Notes: a model not told the origin generated them from the sequence alone. A DNA stretch of 64,000 bases from Brevibacterium pigmentatum (GCF_011617465.1 NZ_CP050153.1:1798001-1862000), one strand, 5' to 3'. Positions 44,193 to 54,640 are shown, numbered from the stretch's first letter. Numbers and translations: made by a program.

Positions 44193-45581
44193 TTATGAGT
44201 GGAAGTGCAGGGGTTTTCCGGCCAGGGCCAGGTGGGCCTCGCCGAGAGCTTCGTTCTGCGTGGGGTGCGCGTGGATGAGCTGCGCGACTTCCTCGGGGAA
44301 TGCTTCCCAATTGACGATGAGCTGAGCTTCACCGGCCTGCTCGGACAGACGCGCACCGATTCCGTGGACGCCCACGACCGGGCCGTCCTTCTCACGGATG
44401 ACCTTGATGAGGCCAGTGGTGTCCAGGATCACGGACTTGCCGTTGCCGCCGAGGTTGTACTCGAGTGCTTCGACCTGATCCTTGCCGTACTTCTCTTCGG
44501 CCTGAGCAGAGGAGAGTCCGACGGAGAAGATCTCCGGCTCGCAGTACGTCACGCGTGGGATGCCCGATTCCACGACGGGAGCCGGTGACAGCCCGGCGAT
44601 CTCCTCGGCGATGAAGATGCCCTGACCGAATGCCCGGTGAGCTAGCTGGAGTCCGGGAACGATATCGCCGCAGGCGTAGATGTTGCCGACGCCGGTGTGC
44701 AGGCGCTCGTTGGCCAGGACGAATCCGCGATCCATCGGGATGCCCTGCTCTTCGAATCCGAAGCCCTCGGTGACCGGGCCGCGGCCGACGGCCACGAGGA
44801 GGTACTCCGCTTCGAGCGTCGAACCGTCCTCGAGGGTGACCTTGACACCGTCAGCGGTCTCTTCGACGCCCTTGAACATGACGCCGAGCTTGAACTTGAT
44901 CTTGCGCTTCTTGAACGCGCGCTCGAGGTTCTTCGAGATGGTCTCGTCCTCGTTGGCCACGAGGTGCTTGAGGCCTTCGACGATCGTGACGTCGGCTCCG
45001 AAGGAGTTCCAGACGCTGGCGAACTCGACGCCGATGACGCCGCCGCCGAGCACGATGGCCGAGCCGGGGACCTTGTCGAGCTGCAGAGCCTCGGTGCTCG
45101 TGATCACGCGGTCGGTGATCTCGAGTCCGATGGTCTTCGACGTCGAACCGGTCGAGAGCAGAACGTTCGTGCCCTTGACGGTGTGGTTGCCGTCTTCGCC
45201 GGTGACCTCGACGGTGTCCTTGCCGACGAGCTTGCCGGTGCCGAAGTAGGTGTCGATTCCGCGAGCCTTGACCAGACCCTGCAGACCCTTGTAGTTGCGG
45301 GTGATGACCCCGTCCTTGTACTCGAGCACCTTGGCGATGTCGATCCCCTTGAACTCGGCTTCGATGCCGAAGGTCTCGGAGTTCTTGGCGGTGTCGGCGA
45401 CTTCTGCGGCGTGCAGAAGAGCCTTCGTCGGCACGCAGCCACGGTGCAGGCAGGTGCCTCCCACCTTGTCGCGTTCGATCAAAGCGACTTTCATGTCGAG
45501 TTCAGCGGCTCGCAGAGCAGCGGCATAGCCACCGGTTCCGCCGCCCAGAACGACAAGGTCGTAGGTCAATTCGTCACTCAC
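44193..45581 (-). CDS. lpdA: Dihydrolipoamide dehydrogenase (E3)
   Basis: FAD flavoenzyme that reoxidises the dihydrolipoyl groups of E2 with NAD. 462 residues: FAD motif VVLGGGTGGYAAALRAA, redox pair C44/C49 in GGTCLHRGCVPTK, NAD motif VLGGGVIGVEFASVW, and C-terminal His-Glu dyad in AHPTQNEALGEA. The GTG at 45581 is chosen because GAGGAG lies seven bases upstream; 35 more codons of open frame are not family-like. It lies directly upstream of sucB on the minus strand. Confidence 0.95.
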   Translation of the reverse strand: MSDELTYDLVVLGGGTGGYAAALRAAELDMKVALIERDKVGGTCLHRGCVPTKALLHAAEVADTAKNSETFGIEAEFKGIDIAKVLEYKDGVITRNYKGLQGLVKARGIDTYFGTGKLVGKDTVEVTGEDGNHTVKGTNVLLSTGSTSKTIGLEITDRVITSTEALQLDKVPGSAIVLGGGVIGVEFASVWNSFGADVTIVEGLKHLVANEDETISKNLERAFKKRKIKFKLGVMFKGVEETADGVKVTLEDGSTLEAEYLLVAVGRGPVTEGFGFEEQGIPMDRGFVLANERLHTGVGNIYACGDIVPGLQLAHRAFGQGIFIAEEIAGLSPAPVVESGIPRVTYCEPEIFSVGLSSAQAEEKYGKDQVEALEYNLGGNGKSVILDTTGLIKVIREKDGPVVGVHGIGARLSEQAGEAQLIVNWEAFPEEVAQLIHAHPTQNEALGEAHLALAGKPLHFHS

Positions 45582-45734
45582 GGATTTCTCCTCGTAGCTG
45601 TGAATAAGCCTGCAGTACGCAGCTTTCAGTCTTATCTTTCCACTTTTCTTGCGCGGGGCGAAGAAAAACGCTGTCTGATTGGACACAGGTGGGCATCATC
45701 ACGTTCACCTCGACAGCGTGTAGAACCATCGTCC

Positions 45735-47210
45735 TCAGGCCTTCGCCTTCGCGATTTCGATGAGCGTGCGAACCGCAGCTCCGGTCGCCGCCTTCGGTGT
45801 GTAGCCGAAAGGCGCGGACCCGTTGAAGCTCGGTCCGGCGATATCGATATGCGCCCAGTTCGCATCCTCGCCGACGAATTCCCGCAGGAATGCGGCTGCG
45901 GCGAGCATGCCGCCGGGACGCGGTCCCGAGTTCGTGAGATCGGCGGCAGTGGAGTCGAATCCGGAGAGCATCTCCTCGGGGATCGGCATCGCCCACATCT
46001 CCTCACCGGCCACGGACGCCGAGGCGATGACCTCAGCCCGTGCGGCTTCCGAACCCATGACACCGGAGGTGCGTTCGCCGAGAGCGACGATCTGAGCACC
46101 GGTGAGAGTGGCCACATCGATGAGCAGGTCCGGATTCTCGGCCCCGGCGTCGGTGAGCGCATCGGCGAGGACGAGGCGGCCCTCGGCATCGGTGTTCGTG
46201 ACCTCGACGGTCTTGCCGCTGCGCATCGTGAGCACATCACTGGGCCTTTGCGCCGAGGATCCGGGCATGTTCTCGGCCATCGGCAGCCATGCGGTGACGC
46301 GCACCGGCAGTTTGAGGTCGGCGATGCCGAACAGCGCCTGCACAACGGCCGCGGAACCGGCCATATCGGACTTCATGTCCTCCATGCTCTTCGCGGGCTT
46401 GAGTGAGATGCCGCCGGAGTCGAAGGTGATGCCCTTGCCGACGAAGCTGAGATGACGCTTGGCTCCGCGCGGTGCGTATTCGACCTTGACCAGCCGAGGT
46501 CCGCGAGTCGACCCTTGGCCGACGCCGATGATTCCGCCGTAGCCGCCGGCCTTGAGCTCCTTCTCACCGAGGACGGTGACCTTGAGTTTGCGTTCCTTGG
46601 CCTGATCCTTGACGATCTCGGCATAGGACTCGGGGTAGAGATCGAGCGGGGGAGTGTTGACGAGGTCGCGAGCTCTGTTCGTCGCGGCCGCGATGACTTC
46701 TCCGGCGTCATGGGCGGCAGCGAAGGTCTTGCCCTTGGGGCCGATGACGGTGATCTCACCCGACGTCTTGCCTTCGCTGCGGTAGTCGAGGAATCGGTAC
46801 GCTCCGAGTCCGGCACCCACAGTGACCGCTTCGACCTCGGCCGCAGTGACGGCAGGCAGGGCCAGAGCGATCGAGTCAACTGCGTCCAGGGCGCGCAGTG
46901 CCGCACCTGCACCTCGGCGCAGCGCTTCGGCCTTCGCAGCGATATCGGAGTCGTCGGCATCGAAATCGCCGAGCCCGACCAACAGGACGGAGTCGGCTGT
47001 GACACCCTTCGGAGCGGGAACACGGGCGGTGGAACCGGCCTTTCCGCTGAACCCGATGGCCCGAGCCGCATCGTCGAGGGCGGTCTTCGCCGCCTTCGCG
47101 CCTTCGAGCCCGAGGACCGTCGAATCCGCTGCCGCCAGCACCAGTACGGAGGCGGTGGCCTTCACCGGTGAGGTCGTGGAGTAGCTGCTGAGGGTGGATG
47201 CACCAGCCAT
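45735..47210 (-). CDS. pepA: Leucyl aminopeptidase (M17)
   Basis: Cytoplasmic two-metal exopeptidase. 491 residues with the catalytic C-terminal domain showing GKGITFDSGGISLKP, MKSDMAGSAAVV, and the metal-binding NTDAEGRLVLADAL, plus TLTGAQIVALGE. The N-terminal domain (to ~175) is the usual variable region. The ATG at 47210 has AAAGGG seven bases upstream. It precedes lpdA-sucB on the same strand with a 153-base gap. The pepA-dlaT closeness also occurs in mycobacteria (PepB, from memory). Confidence 0.94.
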   Translation of the reverse strand: MAGASTLSSYSTTSPVKATASVLVLAAADSTVLGLEGAKAAKTALDDAARAIGFSGKAGSTARVPAPKGVTADSVLLVGLGDFDADDSDIAAKAEALRRGAGAALRALDAVDSIALALPAVTAAEVEAVTVGAGLGAYRFLDYRSEGKTSGEITVIGPKGKTFAAAHDAGEVIAAATNRARDLVNTPPLDLYPESYAEIVKDQAKERKLKVTVLGEKELKAGGYGGIIGVGQGSTRGPRLVKVEYAPRGAKRHLSFVGKGITFDSGGISLKPAKSMEDMKSDMAGSAAVVQALFGIADLKLPVRVTAWLPMAENMPGSSAQRPSDVLTMRSGKTVEVTNTDAEGRLVLADALTDAGAENPDLLIDVATLTGAQIVALGERTSGVMGSEAARAEVIASASVAGEEMWAMPIPEEMLSGFDSTAADLTNSGPRPGGMLAAAAFLREFVGEDANWAHIDIAGPSFNGSAPFGYTPKAATGAAVRTLIEIAKAKA

Positions 47211-47332
47211 GAGTTCCCTTTCAGTCGTCTTTGAACGTTGATTCGATCCTAATGCCTAAGACGTGCGCGTGCTGAAGCGGTGAAGCCGGCGCCTGCTGAA
47301 GCGCCGAGGGACTCTGACATATTCTTGACTCC

Positions 47333-48439
47333 GTGTACTCATTGATCTTCAGACTTCTCTTCGTTCCGATGGATGCCGAACGGGCCCATCACCTCTCGTT
47401 CACCGCCCTGCGGCTCCTTGACTCCATTCCCCTGCTCGGACGTCTGCTCCGCTTCGTCTGCGCCCGCGGCACCGTCCGGCCCGTCGAGGTGATGGGCCTG
47501 CCCTTCGCCAATCGCGTCGGTCTGGCCGCCGGGTTCGACAAGAACGGCGTCGGGGTCCGCGCGCTGTCGTCGTTGGGCTTCGGCCATATCGAGGTCGGAA
47601 CGATCACCGCCCATGCGCAGCCGGGCAATGATCGCCCGCGGCTGTTCCGTCTGCGGAAGAACCTCGCCCTGCTCAATCGGATGGGGTTCAACAACGATGG
47701 TGCCCGGCAGGCATCGTTCAACATCACGACCGAACGTGCGAAGATCGACGCCCTCCCGCAGAGTCTGCGTCCGATCGTGGGCATCAACATCGGAAAGACG
47801 AAGGTCGTCGAGGCGACCGACGCGGTGGCCGACTACGCGGCCTCGACTCGTGCGCTGGCTCCCTTGGCCGACTACCTCGTGATCAATGTCAGTTCACCGA
47901 ACACCCCGGGTCTGCGTGATCTGCAGTCCGCGAGCAGCCTGGCGCCGATCATCACGGCAGTCCGCGACACGGCCGCCGAGGTGGTGGACAGTCCGCGCTC
48001 GACGCTGGGACATGTGCCCCTGCTGGTCAAGATCGCTCCGGATCTGGCCGACGAGGATGTGGTCGAGATCTGCGAGTTGGCTCTGCGCACCGGCGTCGAC
48101 GGACTCATCACGACGAATACGACGATCGACCGGTCCGTGCTCACCGGCGCCGAGGCGGACTTCGCCGCAGGTCAGGCCGGAGGGATCTCCGGACGCCCTG
48201 TGGCCGAACGCTCACTCGAGGTGCTGCGTCTGGTGAAGAGGCACGTGGGCGACGAGCTCACGGTCATCTCCGTCGGGGGAGTCGCAGACGCGAAAGACGC
48301 CCGGGCACGAGTGGCCGCGGGCGCCGATCTGGTTCAGGTCTATTCGGAGATGATCTACTCCGGTCCGTTCTTCCCGGGCCGCATCGTCCGCGGCCTCGAG
48401 TCGAGCCGACTGCTCACTCGGGGTACTGACGCCTCTTGA
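47333..48439 (+). CDS. pyrD: Dihydroorotate dehydrogenase, quinone-dependent (class 2)
   Basis: Fourth step of pyrimidine synthesis, coupled to the quinone pool at the membrane. 368 residues; the N-terminal helical extension (residues 1-45) typical of class 2 precedes GLAAGFDKNG, MGFNNDGA, the catalytic serine region VINVSSPNTPGLR and the FMN phosphate site GGVADAKDARARVAAGADLVQVYS. The GTG at 47333 has no ribosome site but TATTCT lies about ten bases upstream, so the message may be leaderless. Divergent from pepA. Confidence 0.94.
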   Translation: MYSLIFRLLFVPMDAERAHHLSFTALRLLDSIPLLGRLLRFVCARGTVRPVEVMGLPFANRVGLAAGFDKNGVGVRALSSLGFGHIEVGTITAHAQPGNDRPRLFRLRKNLALLNRMGFNNDGARQASFNITTERAKIDALPQSLRPIVGINIGKTKVVEATDAVADYAASTRALAPLADYLVINVSSPNTPGLRDLQSASSLAPIITAVRDTAAEVVDSPRSTLGHVPLLVKIAPDLADEDVVEICELALRTGVDGLITTNTTIDRSVLTGAEADFAAGQAGGISGRPVAERSLEVLRLVKRHVGDELTVISVGGVADAKDARARVAAGADLVQVYSEMIYSGPFFPGRIVRGLESSRLLTRGTDAS

Positions 48440-49025
48440 CCTGAGGCTTGGGCATGCGCAGCGGACGCAGCTGGATGCTGCGCATGACCGCATAGAAGGT
48501 GATTCCGCGTTCGACTTCACCGAACTTGTTGCGCAGACGGTTCTTCAGGATGTAGTTGAGCACGAATCCGTCGAGCACGATAAGCGCAATGAGACCCCAG
48601 ACAGCATAGGTGAAGTACTGCTGGATCTGCACCGGCTGGGTGAACGCGATGACGAGGATGAGGATCGCGGCGGGGATGAAGATCTCGCCGATCGAGAAAC
48701 GGGCATCGATGTAATCCCGGATGTACCGGCGCTGAGGTCCCTTGTCACGGCGGGTGAGGTACTTCTCCTCACCGTTCATCATTCCGATGCGCGCGCGATC
48801 ACGGTCCTGCCGAATCTGCTCCTTGGCCTTTTTGTTCGCAACCTTGCGATCCTTGTTCACCAGGGGCTGGCGGCGCGCAGACTCCTGTTGGCTGCGCTTG
48901 GGTGTGGGCCGGCCCTTCTTCGCCTCCGCATCGCGCCGGGCGTCGGCTTCTGCGGAGAGGTCATCATGGGCAGGCTGAGAGGCGGAGGTTTCGTCTTCCG
49001 CGCGAGATTTTTTGCTTCCGAACAC
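48414..49025 (-). CDS. DUF3043 membrane protein
   Basis: 203 residues. The N-terminal ~100 residues are very basic and disordered (KKGRPTPKRSQQESARRQP), followed by YIRDYIDARFSIGEIFIPAAILILVIAF and a second hydrophobic segment to ~160, then RGITFYAVMRSIQLRPLRMPKP. This is the actinobacterial DUF3043 family of two-helix membrane proteins with unknown function. The GTG at 49025 starts FGSKKSR. Its 3' end overlaps pyrD by 26 bases, and its start is only 23 bases from the divergent M20 peptidase. Confidence 0.85.
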   Translation of the reverse strand: MFGSKKSRAEDETSASQPAHDDLSAEADARRDAEAKKGRPTPKRSQQESARRQPLVNKDRKVANKKAKEQIRQDRDRARIGMMNGEEKYLTRRDKGPQRRYIRDYIDARFSIGEIFIPAAILILVIAFTQPVQIQQYFTYAVWGLIALIVLDGFVLNYILKNRLRNKFGEVERGITFYAVMRSIQLRPLRMPKPQVKRRQYPE

Positions 49026-49048
49026 GAGATGAATACTACCTTTGGAGA

Positions 49049-50425
49049 ATGAGCGAATCGACTTCAGCACTTGACAGTGCACAATTGCATGCCGAACTGG
49101 ACTCCATCTTCGACGAGGTCCTCGGCAATCTCACCGATCTCGTGGCCATCCCGTCCGTTGCCTGGCCGAGCTTCGACGCCGCGAATGTCACGGCCAGCGC
49201 CGAGGCGGTCGCCGGCTTGGCGCGCAACCTCGGCCTCGACGTCGACATCCTCAGTGCGGACCAGCCCGACGGAACCCCGGGCTACCCGGCCGTCGTCGCC
49301 TCGGTGCCGGCACCCGAAGGTGCCCCAACCGTCCTCCTCTACGCCCACCACGACGTCCAGCCGCCCGGACGCGCCGAGGATTGGGATACCGAGCCGTTCG
49401 TCGCCACCCGCAAGGGTGATCGGCTCTTCGGCCGGGGAGCCGCCGACGACAAGGCCGGAATCATGGTCCACCTCACGGCTCTGCGGCTGCTGGCCGACCG
49501 CCTCGGCGTCGGTGTGACCCTCTTCTTCGAAGGCGAGGAGGAAGCCGGCAGCCCGAGCTTCCGCAACTTCCTCGAGGCCTACCGGGACCGGCTGCGCGCC
49601 GATGTCATCGTCGTCGCAGACTCCGGCAACTGGGCCGCGGGAACGCCGGCGCTGACAACGAGCCTGCGCGGAATGTGCGCCGTCGAATTCGAGGTCTCCA
49701 CCCTCGACCATGCCGTACATTCGGGAATGTACGGGGGAGTGGCACCGGACGCGATGCTCGCGATGACGAAGCTGCTGGCCACACTCCACGATGACAACGG
49801 CTCCGTCGCGGTCGCCGGGCTGCACTCGAGTACTGAGACGGACATCGACTACGACGAGGCGACTCTGCGCACCGATTCCGGAGTGCTCCCGGACACCGAA
49901 CTCATCGGCGCGGGCACCCTGGCCTCCCGGCTGTGGACCCAGCCGTCGATCACCGTCATCGGCCTCGACATCCCGGATGTGGCGGTCTCGTCGAACACCC
50001 TGCAGTCCTCCCTGAAGGCCAAGCTCTCCATCCGACTCGCACCCGGGGACACCCCCGTCTCGGCGGTCCGCGCCGTCGAGGAGCATCTGCGGGCGAATCT
50101 GCCCTTCGGCGCGCAGCTGAGCATCGGTGAGACCGAGGGTGGCAGCCCCTGGCAGGCCGATGAGAGCGACCCCGTGGTCCAGACCGCTCGGCAGGCACTC
50201 ACCGATGCCTGGGGAACCGAGTCGGTGACGATGGGCATCGGCGGATCGATCCCCTTCATCGCCGATCTGCTCGACGTCTTCCCCGGCGCGTCGATCCTCG
50301 TCACGGGTGTCGAAGACCCCGACGCCAGGGCCCACAGCGCCAACGAATCTCTCTACCTGCCCGATTTCAGGGCCGCGATCGTCGCCGAAGCGCTGCTGCT
50401 GCAGCGCCTCGGGGACATTCGATGA
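49049..50425 (+). CDS. M20-family dipeptidase/metallopeptidase
   Basis: 458 residues of the M20/M25/M40 di-zinc family. Metal and catalytic residues lie in LLYAHHDVQPPG, GRGAADDKAG and FFEGEEEAGS, and the dimerisation-domain histidine in LDHAVHSGMYGG. The layout resembles bacterial dipeptidase PepV/carnosinase relatives. It is cytoplasmic with no signal peptide. The ATG at 49049 is almost touching GGAG, so the true start may differ slightly. It is followed 79 bases later by erpA. Confidence 0.9.
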   Translation: MSESTSALDSAQLHAELDSIFDEVLGNLTDLVAIPSVAWPSFDAANVTASAEAVAGLARNLGLDVDILSADQPDGTPGYPAVVASVPAPEGAPTVLLYAHHDVQPPGRAEDWDTEPFVATRKGDRLFGRGAADDKAGIMVHLTALRLLADRLGVGVTLFFEGEEEAGSPSFRNFLEAYRDRLRADVIVVADSGNWAAGTPALTTSLRGMCAVEFEVSTLDHAVHSGMYGGVAPDAMLAMTKLLATLHDDNGSVAVAGLHSSTETDIDYDEATLRTDSGVLPDTELIGAGTLASRLWTQPSITVIGLDIPDVAVSSNTLQSSLKAKLSIRLAPGDTPVSAVRAVEEHLRANLPFGAQLSIGETEGGSPWQADESDPVVQTARQALTDAWGTESVTMGIGGSIPFIADLLDVFPGASILVTGVEDPDARAHSANESLYLPDFRAAIVAEALLLQRLGDIR

Positions 50426-50504
50426 CACGAACGGGGAATAGCTTGCCGGGCACCGATGTTGTCACCGGTGTAGCCTGGGGACAGGAACGCGAAAAGGAGT
50501 AACC

Positions 50505-50858
50505 ATGACTGTGACCGAAAAAGCCGAAGCCACCCACGAGGTGGAGCTGTCGTCGACCGCTGCCGACAAGGTCCGCAGCCTGCTGGAACAGGAAGGTCGT
50601 GACGACCTGCGCCTGCGTGTGGCTGTCCAACCCGGCGGATGCTCCGGACTGATCTATCAGCTCTACTTCGATGAGCGCTTCCTCGACGGAGACGCAGTGC
50701 GCGACTTCGACGGCGTCGAGGTCATCGTCGACCGGATGAGCGTTCCCTACCTCAGTGGTTCGACCATCGACTTCTCCGACACCATCGAGAAGCAGGGCTT
50801 CACCATCGACAACCCCAACGCCGGCGGCTCCTGCGCCTGCGGAGATTCGTTCCACTGA
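50505..50858 (+). CDS. erpA: Iron-sulfur cluster insertion protein (A-type carrier)
   Basis: Delivers [4Fe-4S] or [2Fe-2S] clusters to apo-proteins. 117 residues with the three invariant cysteines: C46 in QPGGCSGLIYQL and C110, C112 in GGSCACGDSFH. AAGGAG lies seven bases before the ATG. In this window likely clients are LipA, BioB and the Rieske protein. The next gene, aat, starts 29 bases downstream. Confidence 0.94.
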   Translation: MTVTEKAEATHEVELSSTAADKVRSLLEQEGRDDLRLRVAVQPGGCSGLIYQLYFDERFLDGDAVRDFDGVEVIVDRMSVPYLSGSTIDFSDTIEKQGFTIDNPNAGGSCACGDSFH

Positions 50859-50887
50859 TCAGCCTCGGCTGAGGAGGACCGCTTCTC

Positions 50888-51565
50888 ATGGACCTGGAAG
50901 ATCTGCGTGCCGTGTCGTATACGGCCACGCAGTCCCAGGTCCTTTTGTCGTATCGGGCCGGTCTCTTCCCGATGGGAGTCGGCCACGGCGGGACCGGTCG
51001 GATGGGTTGGTGGGCTCCCCGCCGCCGCGGGGTCCTGTTTCCCGGTGACTTGCGCGTGACGAAGAGCCTGCGCAAATCGATGAAGCACTTCACCTTCACC
51101 ACCGACCGAGCCTTCAGACACGTCATCCGCTCCTGCGCCGATCCACGGCGCACAGGCAGCTGGATCACCGAGGAGATGATCGAGCTCTATCAGGGCCTCC
51201 ACGACGACGGTTGGGCTCATTCGGTGGAGGTCTGGAACGACGACGAGCTGGTCGGCGGACTCTACGGAGTCGCCATCGGATCATTCTTCGCCGGCGAATC
51301 GATGTTCCACACTCAGCGTGACGCGTCGAAGGCGGCGCTGGCCCACCTCGTCGGACTCTTCGACGGCATCGACGTCGTCAGCGGAGAGAGCCGGACCGCC
51401 TCGGCGGATGAGGGCACGAAGCCGGGGGACTGGCTCATCGATACGCAGTGGCAGACATCACATCTCTCGACCCTCGGCGTGTCGGAGATCAGCGGCCTCG
51501 AGTACTCTGCGCACCTAGATTCCGCGCTCAGGGGCCGCATCTGTCAGGATATTCTCAACAAATGA
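50888..51565 (+). CDS. aat: Leucyl/phenylalanyl-tRNA-protein transferase
   Basis: N-end-rule enzyme that adds Leu or Phe to N-terminal Lys/Arg, marking proteins for ClpS-ClpAP. 225 residues, normal length, with YRAGLFPMGV, WWAPRRRGVLFPGDLRV, RTGSWITEEMIELYQGLHDDGWAHSVEVW, the GVAIGSFFAGESMFH core and DTQWQTSHLSTLGV. GAGGAGG precedes the ATG by about ten bases. Probably co-transcribed with erpA; it ends before the respiratory operon. Confidence 0.95.
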   Translation: MDLEDLRAVSYTATQSQVLLSYRAGLFPMGVGHGGTGRMGWWAPRRRGVLFPGDLRVTKSLRKSMKHFTFTTDRAFRHVIRSCADPRRTGSWITEEMIELYQGLHDDGWAHSVEVWNDDELVGGLYGVAIGSFFAGESMFHTQRDASKAALAHLVGLFDGIDVVSGESRTASADEGTKPGDWLIDTQWQTSHLSTLGVSEISGLEYSAHLDSALRGRICQDILNK

Positions 51566-51578
51566 ACACCTGCGGGTG

Positions 51579-51602
51579 AATTTCTACCGCGTGTAGCGGT
51601 AG
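51579..51602 (+). promoter_or_regulatory. Dyad upstream of ctaC, shared motif AATTTCTAC-N5-GTAG
   Basis: AATTTCTAC-N5-GTAG at 51579-51596, within the longer dyad CTACCGC-GTGTA-GCGGTAG (51584-51602), 74 bases before the ctaC start. The same 18-nt motif occurs in front of ctaE (59987-60004). It could also weakly terminate aat. Confidence 0.5.
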
Positions 51603-51675
51603 TCTTATGGGTGACAGAGTAAGTACCCGTCTCTCGGCCTGACCTGGAGACGCAGAACGTTGTGAAAGGCTGCAC

Positions 51676-52548
51676 GTGGATTCTCCGAATCAGTCAGGAC
51701 CGCAGCGGTCCTGGGCGAAGCGGCTCGGCATTCTGAGCGCCGTGTTGATACCGGCGTTGCTATCGGGTTGCACGAAAGAGCAGATCGCCACAGGATTTTT
51801 TCCCGTCGAATCGCAAGGCGCGACGAACCACACGGATGCCTATACAGCGCTGTGGAACGGCGGATGGATCGCCCTCCTCATCGTGGGCCTCATCGTCTGG
51901 GGTCTCATCCTCTGGGCCATGGTCGCCTACCGCCGCCGTAAGCACGATCGCGGCCTGCCGGTGCAGATGCGCTACAGCATGCCGATCGAAATCCTCTTCA
52001 CCGTGACTCCGGTCGTCCTCGTCCTCGGGTTCTTCTTCCAGAACGTCCAGGTCATGGAGAAGACGACGGATGACACGACCCCCGGCGAACAGGTCATCGA
52101 GGTCGCTGCCAAGCAGTGGGCCTGGGACTTCAACTACGAGACCGAGAACGTCTACTACGCCGGCACTCAGGTTGCGCTCGACGGCACCGAAGAGCCGGAG
52201 GAGACCGCTCCCGTGCTCTACCTCCCGGTCGACACCGACCTCGAGATCCGCCTGCACTCCCGCGACGTCCTCCACTCCTTCTGGGTCCCCGCCTTCCTCG
52301 AGAAGCGGGACATGATCCCCGGTCACGATCAGAGCCTGCATCTGCGTGCCGAGAAGGAAGGCGAATACGTCGGCAAGTGTGCCGAGCTCTGCGGTGAGTA
52401 CCACTCGGAGATGCTCTTCAACGTCAAAGTCGTGTCCAAGGAAGAATTCCAGGAGTACACGCAGTCGCTTGCCGATCAGGGCAACACAGGCCAGCTGGGA
52501 CCGGAGTACGACCGCAACTGGTACCCGAAAGAAGGTGCTGAGAAATGA
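51676..52548 (+). CDS. ctaC: Cytochrome c oxidase subunit II
   Basis: CuA-carrying subunit of the aa3 oxidase in the bc1-aa3 supercomplex. 290 residues: signal peptide with lipobox LLSGC (C32 as lipidation site), two membrane helices (~60-85 and ~105-125), and the outer-face cupredoxin domain with CuA ligands C235, C239, H243, M246 in [12 protein letters not shown] and an upstream HSFWVP. The start is GTG at 51676 with AAAGG six bases upstream. It overlaps ctaD by ATGA. Confidence 0.96.
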   Translation: MDSPNQSGPQRSWAKRLGILSAVLIPALLSGCTKEQIATGFFPVESQGATNHTDAYTALWNGGWIALLIVGLIVWGLILWAMVAYRRRKHDRGLPVQMRYSMPIEILFTVTPVVLVLGFFFQNVQVMEKTTDDTTPGEQVIEVAAKQWAWDFNYETENVYYAGTQVALDGTEEPEETAPVLYLPVDTDLEIRLHSRDVLHSFWVPAFLEKRDMIPGHDQSLHLRAEKEGEYVGKCAELCGEYHSEMLFNVKVVSKEEFQEYTQSLADQGNTGQLGPEYDRNWYPKEGAEK

Positions 52549-54242
52549 CCGCCACGATGGATCAGGCGGCTCTTGACGCTCCAGTAGTTCCACGGAGCAA
52601 GGGCAAGATCATCGTCGACTGGATCACGTCGACGGACCACAAGACGATCGGGTATATGTACCTCATCGGCTCGTTCTTCTTCTTCTGCGTCGGCGGCGTG
52701 ATGGCGCTCATCATCCGCCTCGAGCTCTTCGAGCCCGGCATGCAGATCATCGAGACGAAGGAACAGTACAACCAGCTGTTCACCATGCACGGCACATTGA
52801 TGCTGCTGATGTTCGCCACCCCGCTGTTCGCCGGCTTCGCCAACGTCATCATGCCGTTGCAGATCGGTGCGCCGGATGTGGCGTTCCCCCGCCTCAATGC
52901 CTTCGCATTCTGGATGTACCTCTTCGGCAGCCTCGTGGCCATCTCCGGATTCCTCACCCCGCAGGGTGCGGCATCCTTCGGTTGGACGGCCTACGCGCCA
53001 TTGAGCAATACGACGTTCACACCTGGCGCCGGAGGAAACCTCTGGGTCCTCGGACTCGCTCTGCAGGGCTTCGGAACAATCCTCGGCTCCGTCAACTTCA
53101 TCACCACTGTGATCACCATGCGTGCGCCGGGCATGACCATGTTCCGCATGCCGATCTTCACCTGGAACGTTCTGGTCACCGGTATCCTCGTGCTCATGGC
53201 CTTCCAGCCCCTGGCTGCTGCGCTGCTGGTCCTCGGTTCCGACCGTGTCCTCGGCTCTCATGTGTTCAGTCCGGGCAACGGCGGACCCATACTCTGGCAG
53301 CACTTGTTCTGGTTCTTCGGTCACCCGGAGGTCTACGTCATTGCGTTGCCGTTCTTCGGAATCGTCACCGAGATCTTCCCGGTGTTCAGCCGCAAGCCGG
53401 TCTTCGGCTACAAGGAGCTCGTCTTCGCGACGGTCGCCATCGCTGCTCTGTCGGTGACCGTGTGGGCCCACCATATGTACGTCACGGGCGTCGTCGCACT
53501 GCCGTTCTTCGCTTTCATGACGATGCTCATCGCGATTCCGACAGGTGTGAAATTCTTCAACTGGATCGGCACGATGTGGAGAGGCTCGATCACGTTCGAG
53601 ACGCCGATCGTGTGGTCGATCGGCTTCCTCGCCACCTTCCTCTTCGGTGGACTCACCGGCGTCATCCTGGCCAGCCCCGCTCTCGACCAGCAGGTGTCCG
53701 ACACCTACTTCGTCGTGGCGCACTTCCACTACGTCGTCTTCGGCACGGTCGTCTTCGCGATGTTCGCCGGATTCTACTTCTGGTGGCCGAAGTGGACGGG
53801 CAAGATGCTCAACGAGAAGCTCGGACACATCCACTTCTGGATGCTCTTCATCGGCTTCCACGGCACGTTCCTCGTCCAGCACTGGCTGGGTGTCGACGGC
53901 ATGCCGCGTCGTTACGCCGACTACCTGCCGCAGGACGGCTTCACCTGGATGAACCAGGTGTCGACGGTCGGATCGCTGCTGCTGGGTCTGTCCATGGTTC
54001 CGTTCTTCTGGAACGTGTGGATCACTCATCGCAACGCACCCAAGGTCACGGTCGATGACCCGTGGGGCTACGGAGGATCGCTCGAGTGGGCAACCTCGTG
54101 CCCGCCCCCGCGTCACAACTTCACCTCGCTGCCGCGGATCCGTTCCGAACGTCCTGCTTTCGACCTCAACCACCCCGAGCTGCTCGAATACTCGGGCCAC
54201 TCCAATGAGGAACAGCTGACGACAGGAGGAGCAGCCAAATGA
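52545..54242 (+). CDS. ctaD: Cytochrome c oxidase subunit I
   Basis: Catalytic subunit holding heme a and the heme a3-CuB centre; pumps protons. 565 residues with 12 membrane helices. Heme/CuB ligands are visible in [27 protein letters not shown] and [10 protein letters not shown]. The C-terminal tail (SCPPPRHNF) is actinobacteria-like. Start overlaps the ctaC stop; its stop overlaps ctaF by ATGA, giving a tight ctaC-ctaD-ctaF operon. Confidence 0.98.
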   Translation: MTATMDQAALDAPVVPRSKGKIIVDWITSTDHKTIGYMYLIGSFFFFCVGGVMALIIRLELFEPGMQIIETKEQYNQLFTMHGTLMLLMFATPLFAGFANVIMPLQIGAPDVAFPRLNAFAFWMYLFGSLVAISGFLTPQGAASFGWTAYAPLSNTTFTPGAGGNLWVLGLALQGFGTILGSVNFITTVITMRAPGMTMFRMPIFTWNVLVTGILVLMAFQPLAAALLVLGSDRVLGSHVFSPGNGGPILWQHLFWFFGHPEVYVIALPFFGIVTEIFPVFSRKPVFGYKELVFATVAIAALSVTVWAHHMYVTGVVALPFFAFMTMLIAIPTGVKFFNWIGTMWRGSITFETPIVWSIGFLATFLFGGLTGVILASPALDQQVSDTYFVVAHFHYVVFGTVVFAMFAGFYFWWPKWTGKMLNEKLGHIHFWMLFIGFHGTFLVQHWLGVDGMPRRYADYLPQDGFTWMNQVSTVGSLLLGLSMVPFFWNVWITHRNAPKVTVDDPWGYGGSLEWATSCPPPRHNFTSLPRIRSERPAFDLNHPELLEYSGHSNEEQLTTGGAAK

Positions 54243-54640
54243 GAGCTTCGATCTTCGTCTTCAACTTCTCTGCCCTGTTCTTCATCGCAGTGGCGGTCGT
54301 CTACGGCTTCTACACCGACTTCACCGAGATGGTCGGATTCCCCGCGCTGCTGCTCCTCGGTGGGATGGCGGGAATGATCGGCGTCTACCTCTGGCTGACC
54401 GATCGTCGCGTCGGACGCCAGCCTCAGGACAACGAGGATGCTGAGATCTCCGACGCTGATGCCGACTACGGCATGTTCAGCCCGTGGAGCTGGTGGCCGA
54501 TCGCGAGCGCGGGCGCTGCCGCCGTCGCATTCTACGGAATCGCCATGGGTTGGTGGATCTTCCCCTTCGGTGTCGTGCTCGGCATCATCGCGCTCGTCGG
54601 TCTCACCTACGAACACGATCGTGGGGACTTCGCCCACTGA
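54239..54640 (+). CDS. ctaF: Cytochrome c oxidase subunit IV, actinobacterial type
   Basis: 133 residues with four hydrophobic helices (two near residues 5-25 and 33-53, two near 85-125) and the charged middle loop, as in actinobacterial CtaF. It stabilises the aa3 oxidase in the bc1-aa3 supercomplex. Start overlaps the ctaD stop; the operon then ends at a strong hairpin 54663-54701. Confidence 0.93.
   Translation: MRASIFVFNFSALFFIAVAVVYGFYTDFTEMVGFPALLLLGGMAGMIGVYLWLTDRRVGRQPQDNEDAEISDADADYGMFSPWSWWPIASAGAAAVAFYGIAMGWWIFPFGVVLGIIALVGLTYEHDRGDFAH

Noticed and set aside
44697..46406. 569-codon open frame opposite lpdA and pepA
   Set aside because: Spans two well-supported genes on the other strand; low-complexity Asp/Glu/Arg composition.
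52476..54200. 574-codon open frame opposite ctaD
   Set aside because: Antisense of cytochrome oxidase subunit I; composition and lack of motifs mark it as a shadow.
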